Shown: positions 50,431 to 61,900 of the stretch, piece by piece
How the letters are laid out: each line of letters opens with the position of its first letter
Numbering within the stretch: position 1 is the stretch's first letter
Assembly: GCF_036245865.1 (NCBI RefSeq)
Contig: NZ_BTTW01000001.1
Span: 434,001 to 498,000 of the forward strand
Source: Corallococcus caeni
GTDB taxonomy: Bacteria > Myxococcota > Myxococcia > Myxococcales > Myxococcaceae
Direction: 5' to 3'
DNA length: 64,000 nt
Notes under the pieces: model-generated
Database searches by the model: none
Seen by the model: only the letters and a program-made list of their open reading frames with translations
What the model was told of the DNA's origin: nothing
Program-made: the position numbers and the translations under genes

Positions 50431-52905
50431 GTGTTGGTTCGTTATGCGTGGCGCGACCTGGGTACGCGTCCGTTGTTCTTTCCAGCGCTGAGCCTCTTGC
50501 TCGGCGCCCTCTGGGCAACCGGAACAGAGAGCTCCGCCGGGGTATTTCTCCTCTGCGCGCTTTGTCTGGGACTGTCTGGAATGGCGCTCGGCCCGCTGCC
50601 TGGAGCGCATCTGGCGGTGCTGGGCGCGCTGGTCCTGACGGGCGCGGGGCTTTCCGGTTTCGAGGCCCGCGTCGAGGTGCCTCCTTCGTTGAGGGACGGA
50701 GGCAGCGCGGTCCTCGAAGGAGAGCTGGAGCGCGTGGAGCGCTTCGACGGTGCCCTCCGCCTGCGGCTCGCGGTGTCCCGTGCCGGGCTCCTTCCAGAGC
50801 CACCAGTCACGGCCCGCTTCCGTGCCAGCCTTTCCGGGCGCGGTGAGGGGCTGGAATTGCAACCCGGGCAGCGCGTGCGGGTGGAGGCCCGGCTCGCGCC
50901 GGATGCGCCTCCCTCCAACCCGGGCGAGCGGGACTTCGCGTCGGCGCGTCGGCGGCAGGGCGTGGCCTTCACGGGAGGCTTCGTGCCGGGACGGGTGCTG
51001 GCGCTCTCCCCTGCCCCTGCGTGGCGGCTCGCGCTGGAGGACGTGCGCGGACGGCTGACGACGGCGGTGCACGGCGTGGCGCCTTCCGCGGACGCGGCGG
51101 CCCTGTTCCTCACGCTGGCCGCCGGACAGCGCGCGGACCTGGACGCGGCCTGGGAGGACGCCTTCTCGCGGGCGGGGCTCGCGCACGTGCTCAGCGTCAG
51201 CGGACTGCACGTGGCCGCGCTCGCGCTGATGACGCTGGCCCTGCTGAGGCGGGGCCTGGTGCGGCTGGGCGGGCGCTGGCGGACGCTGGAGGCGCGCCGG
51301 TGGGCGGCCCCGGCGGCGGTGCCTTTCGTCTGGGCCTACGTGCTCTTCACGGGCAATCAGGCGCCCGCGGTGCGCTCGGCGGTGATGGCCACGGCGGTGC
51401 TGCTGGGGCTGGCTTTGTGGCGGCGCGCGGATGGGCTCAATGGACTGTCGCTCGCGGCGTTGGTGCTGGTGGCCTGGACGCCCTCCAGCGTCGTGGACCT
51501 GTCGCTCCGCCTGTCGTTCCTCGCGGTGCTGGGACTCGTGTTGTTGTCGCCCGCGCTGCGCGAGGCCCTGCCCCTCGCCCCGCCGGATCCGTCCGAGCCC
51601 CGGCGGCTGAAGCGATGGACCGGCCAGGCTCGTGAGACGGTGGCTCAGACCTTGTGCGCCAGCGCGGCGGCGACGCTCGTGGGACTGCCCGTGGTGGCGG
51701 CGGCGTTCGGCCGGGTGAGCTTGGCGGGGCTCGTGTCCAACATCGTCGCCCTGCCCCTGTGTGGCGTGCTCACCGGGCTCGCGGCGGGTGGCGCGGCCCT
51801 GTTCGTCGTGGCGCCTGTCGTGGCAACGCCGGTGCTGTGGGCGGGGGCCTGGGCTTCGGAGCTTCTGCTCATGCTGACGCGGGGCTTCGCGGCCGTGCCC
51901 TTCGCCGCGGTGGAGGTGCCGGGGCTGGGACCGTGGCTCGGCGGGGCGTACGCGATGGGATTGGGAGGCTGGGCGCTCGGCTCGGGACGTTGGCGATGGC
52001 TGGGCGTGCTCGTTCCGGGGGCGGTGCTGGGGGCCTTGCTGCTGCCCGTGCTCACTCCGGAGCCGGCGCTGCGGATCACCTTCCTCTCCGTGGGCCAGGG
52101 GGATGCGGTGGTGCTGCGCTCGCGGGGGCACCATGCGCTGGTGGATGCGGGCGGCGTCCCGGAGGGCTCGGACACCGGGGAGCGGTTCGTCCTGCCCTTC
52201 CTCAAGTCCGATGGCGTGTCGCGGCTGGACCTCGCGGTGCTCTCCCATCCGCATCCGGACCATGCGCTCGGACTCGTGTCGACCCTGGCCCAGGTGCCCA
52301 CCGAACGCCTGTGGCTTTCAGCTGGGACCACTGAGGGGCCGCTGTCCCGGCGGATTGTCGCGGCCGCGAAGAGCGCCCTCGTGGAGGAGGTGCAGGTGGG
52401 GCAGCCCGCGTTCGCCCTGGGTGAGGCGACGCTGGAGGTGCTGGGGCCTCCGGTGGACCGGGAGTTGATGGAGGGCGCGAACGACCGGAGCGTGGTGCTG
52501 CGCGTGCGCCATGGCGACGTCACCGTACTGCTGGCTGGCGACGTGGAGGCGGACGGCGAGGCCGCGCTGGAGGAGGCGCTGGGGCCGGTGACGGTGTTGA
52601 AGGTGCCGCACCATGGTTCGCGCACGTCGTCCACCGCGTCGCTCCTGGAGCGCACGCGGCCACGTCACGCGGTCTTCTGCGTGGGCCGGCGCAACCGCTT
52701 CGGCTTTCCCCATCCGGAGGTGGAGGCGCGCTACCGCGCCCTGGGCACCGAGTGCTGGCGCACCGACCAGGACGGCGCCATCACCCTGGAGAGCGACGGT
52801 CAGGACGTCCGGCTGGTGTCCTTCCTGCCGCGTCCGGATTCCGCCCCCTCCCCGTTGCCGGGAGTGGGGGGCAGGCCCAGCTTGAGCGGTGATGATCTCC
52901 GATGA
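50431..52905 (+). CDS. comEC: ComEC/Rec2-family DNA-uptake channel
   Basis: 824-residue polytopic inner-membrane protein for transport of single-stranded DNA into the cytoplasm. An N-terminal OB-like/DUF4131 region (FEARVEVPPSLRDGGS onwards) is followed by the Competence domain (AGLAHVLSVSGLHVAALALM), about ten helices, and a C-terminal metallo-beta-lactamase domain (VDAGGVPEGSDTGERF, then HPHPDH near 605). Start GTG 50431 or TTG 50434. It is divergent from cdnL and overlaps the next small gene by 14 bp. Confidence 0.93.
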   Translation: MLVRYAWRDLGTRPLFFPALSLLLGALWATGTESSAGVFLLCALCLGLSGMALGPLPGAHLAVLGALVLTGAGLSGFEARVEVPPSLRDGGSAVLEGELERVERFDGALRLRLAVSRAGLLPEPPVTARFRASLSGRGEGLELQPGQRVRVEARLAPDAPPSNPGERDFASARRRQGVAFTGGFVPGRVLALSPAPAWRLALEDVRGRLTTAVHGVAPSADAAALFLTLAAGQRADLDAAWEDAFSRAGLAHVLSVSGLHVAALALMTLALLRRGLVRLGGRWRTLEARRWAAPAAVPFVWAYVLFTGNQAPAVRSAVMATAVLLGLALWRRADGLNGLSLAALVLVAWTPSSVVDLSLRLSFLAVLGLVLLSPALREALPLAPPDPSEPRRLKRWTGQARETVAQTLCASAAATLVGLPVVAAAFGRVSLAGLVSNIVALPLCGVLTGLAAGGAALFVVAPVVATPVLWAGAWASELLLMLTRGFAAVPFAAVEVPGLGPWLGGAYAMGLGGWALGSGRWRWLGVLVPGAVLGALLLPVLTPEPALRITFLSVGQGDAVVLRSRGHHALVDAGGVPEGSDTGERFVLPFLKSDGVSRLDLAVLSHPHPDHALGLVSTLAQVPTERLWLSAGTTEGPLSRRIVAAAKSALVEEVQVGQPAFALGEATLEVLGPPVDRELMEGANDRSVVLRVRHGDVTVLLAGDVEADGEAALEEALGPVTVLKVPHHGSRTSSTASLLERTRPRHAVFCVGRRNRFGFPHPEVEARYRALGTECWRTDQDGAITLESDGQDVRLVSFLPRPDSAPSPLPGVGGRPSLSGDDLR

Positions 52906-53152
52906 TCTTGATCTGCGGAAACTCACCGCCGACCTGAAGGCACGACTTGGACCGGGCGAGCCCGTGGGCTATCTGCGCGGCAAGTCCCTCATGCGCGACA
53001 TGCTGCTCGACATGAGGGAGAACCGGTTCTCCGAACTGGAAGCCGAGGAGCTCGTCGACACGCTGGAGTCCCGGGGCTTCGTGCGCTTCCTGGGCGATCC
53101 GGCGGAGCGCTCCGTCGCGGACGCGCCGTGGGACATCTCACCCCACGCCTGA
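52892..53152 (+). CDS. small hypothetical protein coupled to comEC
   Basis: 86 residues from ATG 52892 (GTG 52889 also possible). It overlaps the 3' end of comEC, so translation is probably coupled. It is helical, acidic at the start (ISDDLDLRKLTADLKARLG), with MRDMLLDMRENRFSELEAEELVDTLESRGFVRF. No membrane segment or known family is seen. Its position suggests a role near DNA uptake, but it could be chance operon neighbourhood. Confidence 0.65.
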   Translation: MISDDLDLRKLTADLKARLGPGEPVGYLRGKSLMRDMLLDMRENRFSELEAEELVDTLESRGFVRFLGDPAERSVADAPWDISPHA

Positions 53153-53161
53153 CGCTCCCGC

Positions 53162-54367
53162 CTACTGGAAGACGAGCCACGCGAAGCGCGGCAGGGCGTG
53201 GAAGTCTCCGATGAAGAGGGGGGAGAAGGCCTGGCCTTCCACCTGCCGGCGGTCGTGGTGCTCCAACCGGTAGAGGTTGAAGCGCCAGCGCTCGCCCGGC
53301 TGGGGCGGGATGTGCGGCACCTCCGCGAGCCGGTTGAACGGGATGGCCAGCTCCACCGTCCAGCCCTCGTCGCGGTCGGACGCGTCGTCCAGCGTGCCGC
53401 GCACCTTCACCGCCGTCTTCATCCCTGAGTCCCACGACAGGTCCATGCCCTGGCGCCGCGCGGGGAAGTACGCGTCGAAGATGACGTTGTGGGGGGACAC
53501 CTCCAGCTCGTTGTACGTGCGCCCGTCCGCGTTCGCGTCGAGGAACACCTCCACGACCTCCTGCTCGTAGATGGAGTCGTCGCGGTTGCGCAGCGTGCCC
53601 CAGATGTCCGGGTCCTCCACGTCGAAGGCCACGTACAGGTTCGCGTCGTCGTAGACGAGGCGGGCCTGGGTGCGCAGCCGTCCAGGCCGGCCGTCAAAGC
53701 TGCCCACGAGCGTCACCGGCTTCGCGCCCTTCCAGGCCTCGTCGTCCAGCGCGCCGTCGAGCACCGGCGCCTTCTTCACTCGCGTGACGGTGTACTCCGG
53801 TAGCGAGGGAGGCTCACCGCCCAGGAGCGGGCCGCGCACGCGGTTGTCACCCTGATGCATGCGCGGATCATCCACGGAGAGTCGTTCGTCGCCGCGCCAG
53901 AAGCCCATCACCAGACGGGCCGGCACGGACGGCATGGCGACGGTGTGCACGTCCTCCAGCACCTTGCCCACGGGCCAGGTCTCCAGCGGCGCGGCCCCGT
54001 CCTGGAACTCGTGGTCCGCGTTGGCCAGCATCTGGCCGCTGTCCGGATCCACCACGTGCACGAAGAAGTGGAAGTCCTGCGGCGGCGGACGCACCGCCTG
54101 GAAGTAGTGCGCGATCCGCACGGGCTGCCCCGGCGTGGGCCGCTCCGGCGTCACGCGCGAGCCCAGGTAGACGATGGCGCCGCCCGCGAAGGTGGCGCCG
54201 CTCCTGAAGGTCAAACCCTCCGGCGCCGCGTCGAGCGTCCGCGGCGTCGTGGGCGCGGGCAGCCTGGGCGCGCGGTGGGCGGGACCCGCCTGCTCATCGC
54301 GGCACGCACCGGCGACGAACAGGACGGAGGACAGCAGCGGGACGAGGACAAGGGAGCGGAGGCGCAT
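53162..54367 (-). CDS. lipoprotein with CBM9-like/DOMON domain
   Basis: 401 residues from ATG 54367. Signal peptide with lipobox (FVAGAC, then RDE). An N-terminal beta domain (VRIAHYFQAVRPPPQDFHFFVHVVDP) is followed by a carbohydrate-binding family 9-like sandwich (about 215-400): APVLDGALDDEAWKGAK, LYVAFDVEDPDIWG, VEVFLDANADGRTYNELEVSP and GWTVELAIPFNRL. It probably binds sugar or haem at the cell envelope. No enzyme domain is fused. It is convergent with the small gene after comEC, with a 9-bp gap. Confidence 0.85.
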   Translation of the reverse strand: MRLRSLVLVPLLSSVLFVAGACRDEQAGPAHRAPRLPAPTTPRTLDAAPEGLTFRSGATFAGGAIVYLGSRVTPERPTPGQPVRIAHYFQAVRPPPQDFHFFVHVVDPDSGQMLANADHEFQDGAAPLETWPVGKVLEDVHTVAMPSVPARLVMGFWRGDERLSVDDPRMHQGDNRVRGPLLGGEPPSLPEYTVTRVKKAPVLDGALDDEAWKGAKPVTLVGSFDGRPGRLRTQARLVYDDANLYVAFDVEDPDIWGTLRNRDDSIYEQEVVEVFLDANADGRTYNELEVSPHNVIFDAYFPARRQGMDLSWDSGMKTAVKVRGTLDDASDRDEGWTVELAIPFNRLAEVPHIPPQPGERWRFNLYRLEHHDRRQVEGQAFSPLFIGDFHALPRFAWLVFQ

Positions 54368-54553
54368 CGAAGGCGCGGAGTCTACCCTTCCCCGTCTTCC
54401 AGGAAGCGTTCTTCCACTCCCGGGGCAACGCCTTTCCTGTGCATGGGCAACCCGTCCGCAAGGGAGGGCGGCCGAGCCAGCGGGCCCCCGAGGCCCGGTT
54501 GGCATGGACGAAAGGACACCCCACTTTTCGGTCCAACACAGGGAGGGGACCAC

Positions 54554-55189
54554 ATGAGCAAGGGATTGTTGGCTGGCGCGGCGGCGGTGGCGGTGTTGGC
54601 GGCGGGCTCCGCACAGGCGGCCTCGACGGAGCTGCGCAGGTCCGCGGACATGCGCGGATTGACGTTCCTCGTGGGCGGCGGTGTGGAGGGCTACACCAGC
54701 GGGCTCCGCGACCAGATTGATCCAGGCCTGGCCTACGGCGTGACGGTGGCCATCAAGCCCACGAACGTGCTCGGCCTCGAGCTGGGCTACACGGGCGCCA
54801 TCAGCGAGTTCAACACCGGCAGCGTGCTGGCGACGAACGCCAACGGGCCGGACATCGTGCGCAACGGCGCGCAGGCGGCGGTGACGCTGGGCCTGACGGC
54901 CACGCCCATCCAGCCGTACATCATGGGCGGCGTGGGCCTGAGCCGCTACAACGTGCGCGCCTTCGCCCCGGGCTTCCAGGACGACACGGTGGGCAACGTA
55001 CCGGTGGGCGCGGGCCTGCGCCTGCACCTGGGCAGCTTCACCGCGGACGCGCGCGTGAACTACAACTTCCTGTTCGACCAGGAGTTCGCCCTCACCGTGC
55101 CGCCGTCCGACGTGGACCTGGGCGGTGACGAGACGTTCAGCAGCGGCGGACGCTACGTGGGCACCATCAACCTGGGTGCCACCTTCTAG
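54554..55189 (+). CDS. small outer-membrane beta-barrel protein
   Basis: 211 residues from ATG 54554, preceded by GGGAGGGG. Signal peptide ends AQA. The mature part is OmpW/OmpA-like, with about eight amphipathic strands (LTFLVGGGVEGYTSG, NVLGLELGYTGAISEF, IQPYIMGGVGLSRYNVRAF, FTADARVNYNFLFDQEF) and a C-terminal Phe in TINLGATF. No peptidoglycan-binding domain is present. It is transcribed divergently from the CBM9-like lipoprotein, with a strong hairpin downstream. Confidence 0.8.
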   Translation: MSKGLLAGAAAVAVLAAGSAQAASTELRRSADMRGLTFLVGGGVEGYTSGLRDQIDPGLAYGVTVAIKPTNVLGLELGYTGAISEFNTGSVLATNANGPDIVRNGAQAAVTLGLTATPIQPYIMGGVGLSRYNVRAFAPGFQDDTVGNVPVGAGLRLHLGSFTADARVNYNFLFDQEFALTVPPSDVDLGGDETFSSGGRYVGTINLGATF

Positions 55190-55212
55190 ACAGAAGCCAG
55201 GGGCACCGCCGT

Positions 55213-55239
55213 CCCGGCCTCCGGACATGGGAGGCCGGG
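55213..55239 (+). terminator. 10-bp hairpin after the barrel gene
   Basis: CCCGGCCTCC (55213-55222) and GGAGGCCGGG (55230-55239) with a 7-nt loop, 23 bp after the stop. No T-tract follows, so termination may depend on Rho or be partial. Confidence 0.5.
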
Positions 55240-55318
55240 GATGGATGGGAGCCTGGGGGCAACCTCGCGAAAACGCGACGTCCGGTGGCAGGCGTGAGGC
55301 TTGCTGCCGGGCGTCCGC

Positions 55319-56155
55319 ATGCGCTTCGAATTCGAGCACCTGGGCACCCCCACCCCGTTCGAGCTGACCGAGGGCCACCACCTGCTGGGCGGTGGCCCCG
55401 AGGATCACATCCACCTGGAGGGCCTGCCTCCAGGGCTGTTGACCCTGCGCATCGACTCCGGCCGGCTCATGGTGGAGGCGGTGCGCAGCTTCACCGTGAA
55501 CGCGGTGCGCGTGCTGCCCGGCGTGTCGCGCCTGGTGGTGCCCGGTGAAGTGCTGGGCCTGCCGGACGGCATGTGCCTGCGCGTGCTCGCCGAGCCCAGC
55601 GCCCCCGAGCGCGGCGTGGGCACGGTCGCGGTGCTCAAGGGCCTGCTCACGGACGCGGAAGCCCCGCCGTCCCGCGCCGCCACCCTCACCTGCCTCACCG
55701 GACTGGACGTGGGCCGCAGCCATGCGCTCGCGGAGGCGAACACGGACATCGGCCGGGGCGACGGCGTGGCCCTGCGGCTGCGCGACCGGGCCGTGTCCCG
55801 GATGCACGCGCGGATCCGCCGTGAGGACTCGGGCTTCGTGCTGGAGGACCTGGGGACCCCCAACGGCGTGTTCCTCAATGGCGTGCGCCTGGAGGCCCCC
55901 GGACCGCTGACGGACGGAGACGTCGTGGAGCTGGGGCGCTCGCTGCTCCGCTTCCAGGCGGCGTTCGATGAGGCTTCAGGGGACGCCGCGCCCGTGCCCC
56001 AGCCCGTGGCCGCCGTGGAGGCGCTGGCCGGAACGGAAACGCCGCGGCCTCCCGAAGGGAAGCCACGGCGGCGCGAGGGGTGGATCATCGCCGGGGCCGT
56101 CGCGCTGGCCACGGGTGCCCTGCTCGTCGCCTCCTTGCTGGCGGCGGCCGGCTGA
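55319..56155 (+). CDS. FHA-domain protein with C-terminal membrane anchor
   Basis: 278 residues from ATG 55319. The N-terminal ~100 residues form a beta-rich domain that looks like a degenerate second FHA or forkhead-like fold (FELTEGHHLLGGGPEDHIHLEGLPPG). The canonical FHA domain is at about 140-220 (DIGRGDGVALRL, AVSRMHARI, LGTPNGVFLNG). One C-terminal membrane helix (IIAGAVALATGALLVASLLA) tail-anchors it, with the FHA part in the cytoplasm. It reads phosphothreonine, presumably from the Ser/Thr kinases abundant in myxobacteria. Confidence 0.85.
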   Translation: MRFEFEHLGTPTPFELTEGHHLLGGGPEDHIHLEGLPPGLLTLRIDSGRLMVEAVRSFTVNAVRVLPGVSRLVVPGEVLGLPDGMCLRVLAEPSAPERGVGTVAVLKGLLTDAEAPPSRAATLTCLTGLDVGRSHALAEANTDIGRGDGVALRLRDRAVSRMHARIRREDSGFVLEDLGTPNGVFLNGVRLEAPGPLTDGDVVELGRSLLRFQAAFDEASGDAAPVPQPVAAVEALAGTETPRPPEGKPRRREGWIIAGAVALATGALLVASLLAAAG

Positions 56156-56166
56156 AGCGGGGCGTG

Positions 56167-56607
56167 CTACGCCGGCAGGGGCGAGAGGCCTGCGCGCTCC
56201 ACCAGGAGCCGGGCCAGATACCGGTGGTGACGGAAGAAGCTGGTGAAGTGCACGAAGCCCTTGCTGCCCCGGATGGCGTAGACCGTCACCGGCCCTGGGA
56301 GCACGTCCAGCTTGCGGATGTCCGCGAAGGAGAAGCGCCGGGTGCGCACCATGCCGCGGCAGGTGATGCCCCGGGCGTCCACCTCGATGCGGGTGCGGCC
56401 GTAGTAGGCGACGGCCACCGCGAAGAAGACGACGAAGAAGGCCGCCGACAGGAACGTCTGCAGCGGCACGCCGTCGAAGTGGAACAGCCAGGCGAAGACG
56501 CCCAGCCATAACAGGCCTGCCGCGGCCATCAGCGCGGCGAGCACCTTGCGAGGACGAAAGACCTGTTGCGACTGCTTCCCCTCCACCGTCGGATCGCGTC
56601 GGTCCAT
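56167..56607 (-). CDS. PH-like-domain membrane protein
   Basis: 146 residues from ATG 56607 (TTG 56616 also possible). Two adjacent membrane helices (VLAALMAAAGLLWLGVFAWL and FLSAAFFVVFFAVAVAYY) are followed by a bacterial PH-like beta domain (TRIEVDARGITCRGMVRTR, then KGFVHFTSFFRHHRYLARLL). The function is unknown; such proteins often organise membrane complexes. It is convergent with the FHA gene, with 11 bp between stops. Confidence 0.75.
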   Translation of the reverse strand: MDRRDPTVEGKQSQQVFRPRKVLAALMAAAGLLWLGVFAWLFHFDGVPLQTFLSAAFFVVFFAVAVAYYGRTRIEVDARGITCRGMVRTRRFSFADIRKLDVLPGPVTVYAIRGSKGFVHFTSFFRHHRYLARLLVERAGLSPLPA

Positions 56608-56671
56608 GCCCTTCAAAATAGTGGGCCGGACAGCCCCTCTGGCGATGCTCGTCTGGCCACCAGGCAGGCGG

Positions 56672-57568
56672 TCAGCGCAGGCGCTCGGCCTTCTGGCGGG
56701 ACTCCTCTTTCAGCTCGGGGCGCACGTCCGCGGCGGTGGAGCGGGCGTAGCGCTCATAGAGCTCCCGCGCCTCCAGGTTGCGGCCCAGCGCGCGGTACGC
56801 CTCCGCGAGGCCGTACAGCGGCGAGGCCGAGTCCGGCTCCAGCTTCAGCGCGAACTGGTAGTCCGCCGCGGCCTCCGCGTAGCGCCGCAGCCCGATGTTG
56901 GCGCTGCCCCGCGCGATGTACGCCACGGTCAGGAGCGGCTCCTGCTGCAGGGCCTGCGTCAGCGTCTGGAGCGCGGGCGCGTAGGCGCGCTGGCTGATGT
57001 GCTGGACGCCCTGCTCGTAGGCGCGGCGCGCCTGGGCCCGCGTCGTGTCCGCCACCGGACCCGAGCCCGGCGGCTGTCCCACGTCCTGCGGCGACGCACC
57101 GGCCTCCGCCTGCTTCACGCGCGCCCGGGTGATGTTGTCCTGCGCGCTCTGGCGGATGGCGGCGTCCTGGGTGAGGCGCGACGCGGTCTCCCACTCCTCG
57201 ATGGCGCGCGCGTAGTAGCCGAGCACCGCCAGCGCGTTGCCCAGCTTGAAGCGGGCCTCCACGTGATCCGGGGCCGCGTGCTCCGCGTCGAGGAAGGCGA
57301 AGGCCGCCTCGCGGTAGCGCCGCTCGCGCATCAGCGCGTCCCCGTCGCGGATCCGCGTGGCCGCCAGCACCGCCTGCGACGTGCGCTGGGGCAGGGCTTC
57401 CGCGGGGCCGGGCTTCGTGTCGGTGGCCGGGCCCGGCGCGCGCGCGGCAGGGGCTGCGGGCTTCGTGTCGGTGGCCGGGGGGTGTACCTGCGCCTGGGCC
57501 GGCACCGCCATCGTGCCAAGCCACACCACCGCCGAGACCCCGAGCTGGAACCTGCGCGTGCGAACCAT
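56672..57568 (-). CDS. exported TPR protein
   Basis: 298 residues from ATG 57568. Signal peptide ends VPAQA, then a Pro/Ala linker containing two PATDTKP units. Tetratricopeptide repeats are visible at EAAFAFLDAEHAAPDHVEAR, YYARAIEEWETASRLTQDAA, YAPALQTLTQALQQEPLLTV and YAEAAADYQFALKLEPDSAS. It is probably a periplasmic scaffold. It lies 56 bp downstream of purA, with a stable hairpin in the gap, and may be only partly co-transcribed. Confidence 0.85.
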   Translation of the reverse strand: MVRTRRFQLGVSAVVWLGTMAVPAQAQVHPPATDTKPAAPAARAPGPATDTKPGPAEALPQRTSQAVLAATRIRDGDALMRERRYREAAFAFLDAEHAAPDHVEARFKLGNALAVLGYYARAIEEWETASRLTQDAAIRQSAQDNITRARVKQAEAGASPQDVGQPPGSGPVADTTRAQARRAYEQGVQHISQRAYAPALQTLTQALQQEPLLTVAYIARGSANIGLRRYAEAAADYQFALKLEPDSASPLYGLAEAYRALGRNLEARELYERYARSTAADVRPELKEESRQKAERLR

Positions 57569-57580
57569 GTCCCTCTCCCG

Positions 57581-57603
57581 TCCTGGCCCCCGGCGGGCCA
57601 GGA
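57581..57603 (-). promoter_or_regulatory. 9-bp hairpin upstream of the TPR gene RBS
   Basis: TCCTGGCCC (57581-57589), loop CCGGC, GGGCCAGGA (57595-57603), between the purA stop and the TPR ribosome-binding site. No T-tract on the minus strand. Confidence 0.5.
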
Positions 57604-57624
57604 CCACTTCGTCCTGCGTCCTTC

Positions 57625-58947
<1,323 letters not shown>

Positions 58948-61900
58948 TTAGCACGCGGGAGGGGCCGGGTGACAGTGTTCCGCGAAGCCGCAGTGAAGGG
59001 CCTGGCAGGCTGCCTTGTCCCACCCCGGCCATGCCCCGGTGGATTCCGCCCGGGCCAGGGCCCGGACGCCCTCGGCCAGCCGGCGCACCGCCCCGGCGTC
59101 GGCGGATCCGGCCGGGAGGAATTCCGGTTCCGGGGACGCGTCCCCCAGGAAGGCCACGCCCACCCGCACCGGCACCCCGTCACGCACCATCCGGGCCGCG
59201 GCCAGGCGCAGGGCCGTCAGCTCGTGCGCGCACGCGGCCGGGCCCAGGGGGTGGCGGGCGCCCGGGCGCAGGAGCACCGCCACGGCCTCGCCGTCCGGTG
59301 ACTCCCAGAGCAGGTCCACCGCCCCTTCCACGCTGGCGCCGTCATCCAGGTCCAGCACGAAGTCCAGGCCCCGGTGGATGGAGGACGCGGGCGCCGCCGC
59401 GAGCTGGCGCGCGAAGGTCGTGCCCAGGAAGCACTCCACGGTGGACAGCACGCCGCCCAGGTCGTCCTCCTCCGGATCCCGGCCCGCGGTCCGCAGCAGG
59501 TTCTCCAGGTGCGCGCGCCGCTCGGAGGCCTCCGCGTCCGGCCCCGCGAGCGACAGGTCCACCTCACGCAACAACCGTGTGACGAGCTGGTCCGGACGCT
59601 CCACGGGCAGCCAGCCGTCGGCTTCCATGAAGAGGGGCGCGGCGCGTGCCGGGGCCTCCCAGGGCTCGGATCCGACGGGGAGCCCCAGCCGGTGGAGGTG
59701 ATGGTAGCGGCGCGGGCACGTGAGGAAGTCCTGGACCGCGCGCGCCGTGGCGACCACCGGTGCGTCGGTGAACAGCGCGGCTCCGGCTCCGAGCGCCTCG
59801 TCGGACATGCGCTCCAGCGCGGACTCGATGCGGATCCGCGCCTGTTCGAGCTGCTCCTGCGTGGGCGGCTCCGGATCCGCGGGGGGCGGCAGCTGCTCCA
59901 CGTCCACGTCGAGGGCGAGCGCCCGCAGGTCCGGATCCACGTCCAGCCGGCGGTCCACGCGGTGCCACCACGTATCGGTGCCCGCGCGCTTCTCCTCGCC
60001 GCCCGACAGCACGAGCAGGTCCTTCGCGCGGGTGAGGGCCACGTAGAGCAGGCGCAGGTACTCGGCGTCCTCGCGGGCCTTCAGCTCGGCGCGCACGGCC
60101 TCGAAGCGCTCGGAGGTGAAGGTGTCCAGCGAGTCCGGCATCCAGGGCCGCAGGGCCAGGCCGAAGGACCGCTCGAAGTACGCCCGGGCGGTGGTGGTGC
60201 GCCGCCGGCCGCCCATGCCGGGCACCACGACCACGGGCCACTCCAGGCCCTTGGCGCGGTGGATGGTGAGCAGCTGCACGGCGCGCGGATCCCCTTCATC
60301 CAGCAGGTCCGCCTGCGCCTCGTTGGGGTCGGAGTCCGCCAGCTGGCGCAGCTCGCGCGCGAAGGCCACGCAGCCTCCCGTGCCGCGCTCGTCCCTGCGC
60401 GCCGCCAGCGACAGGAGCTTCTCCACGTTGGCGCTCGCCTGCTCCGCGTAGGGTGAGCCCGCCAGCGCCTCGCGGTACCCCGTCGCCTCCAGCGCCGCCT
60501 GCAGCAGCGCATGCACGCCCAGCCGGTCGCGCTCCCGCCGCAGCACGGGGATGAGCTCCAGGAAGCGCGCGAGCCGCGACTGCTCTCGCGCTGACATGGC
60601 GGCGCGGACCTCCGGATCCACCAGCCGGGGCGAGCCGAGCGACAGCGGCAGGTCCCCCGCGAGCCGGAACAGCGACGCGTCCGACAGGCCCACCAGCGGC
60701 GAGCGCAGCACCGCGGCGAACGCCAGCGCGTCGTCCGCGTCCGCGAGCAGCGCCAGCAACGAGGCGAGGTCGCGAACCTCCTGGGCCCCGTAGAAGCCCC
60801 GGCCGCGCAGCACCCGGTGCGGCACGCCGTGGCGGATCAGCGCCTGCCGGTACTCCTCCAGGTGCGTGAAGGTCCGGAAGAGCATGGCCACGTCGCCGCC
60901 GCGCGCGGGACGCAGGCCCTTCCTGTCCTCCGCCATCACCGTCGGCGGAGCGCCCGGCGCGAGCATCACCCGCAGCCTGCGGGCCACCGCGTCCGCTTCG
61001 TACTCGCGCAGCTCCGGAGCCGTGTCGGCCTCCGGCAACGTGAGCCGCTCCACCACGGGCCCTTCGGCCAGCTCCGGGCGCGTGGGGGACAGGTCGTCCG
61101 TCTGGGGCTCGTAGACGACCTCGAAGGGACGGGGCGTCGCCTCCTTCGCCACGAGCAACCCGGCGAACGCGCGGTTGAAGAAGGACAGGACGCCCGGCAG
61201 GGAGCGGTAGTTGTTCTGGAGGAAGCCGCGCATGCCGCCCTCGGCTTCAATCTTGTCCGCCAGGACCTTGAACACGGACACGTCCGCGCCACGGAACTCG
61301 TAGATGGACTGCTTGCGGTCGCCCACCGCGCACAGGAACGCGGGCTCCAGGGGCAGCGCGGCCACCAGGTCCGCGTCCGGCGCCAGCTCGCGCGGGCCGC
61401 CTTCGCGCTGCTCCGACAACAGCAGCACCAGCTCCAATTGCAGCCGGTTGGTGTCCTGGAACTCGTCCACCAGCAGCGCGCCCTGCCGCTCCTGCACCTG
61501 CTGACGGAACTCCGGATGGTCGCGCAGCAGGTCGCGCGCCTTCACCAGCAGCGAGGTGAAGTCGAACACGTTGCGCCGGGTCAGCTCCGCGTCGTGCCGG
61601 GCCTCCACCTGGCTCAAGAGGTCGCGGAAGGTCGCTTCGAACGGTGCCGTGCGCCACGCGGCATAGGCATCCTCCAGCCGCCGCACGGAGCCGTCGCTCT
61701 TGCCCTTCACCTTCCAGAGCAGCTCCTTCAGGCACGCGCCCGCGCCCTTGCGCAGGTTGACCAGGTTGCGCGGCTCCGACAGCAGCACGTTGCGCAGCGT
61801 CGGGAAGTGGCCCGGCTGCATGAACGTGTCCGGCGTCATCCCCTTCAACGGGGGCTCGCACGCGTTCAGGAGGGTGCTCCACTCGCCCTTGGTGTCCTGG

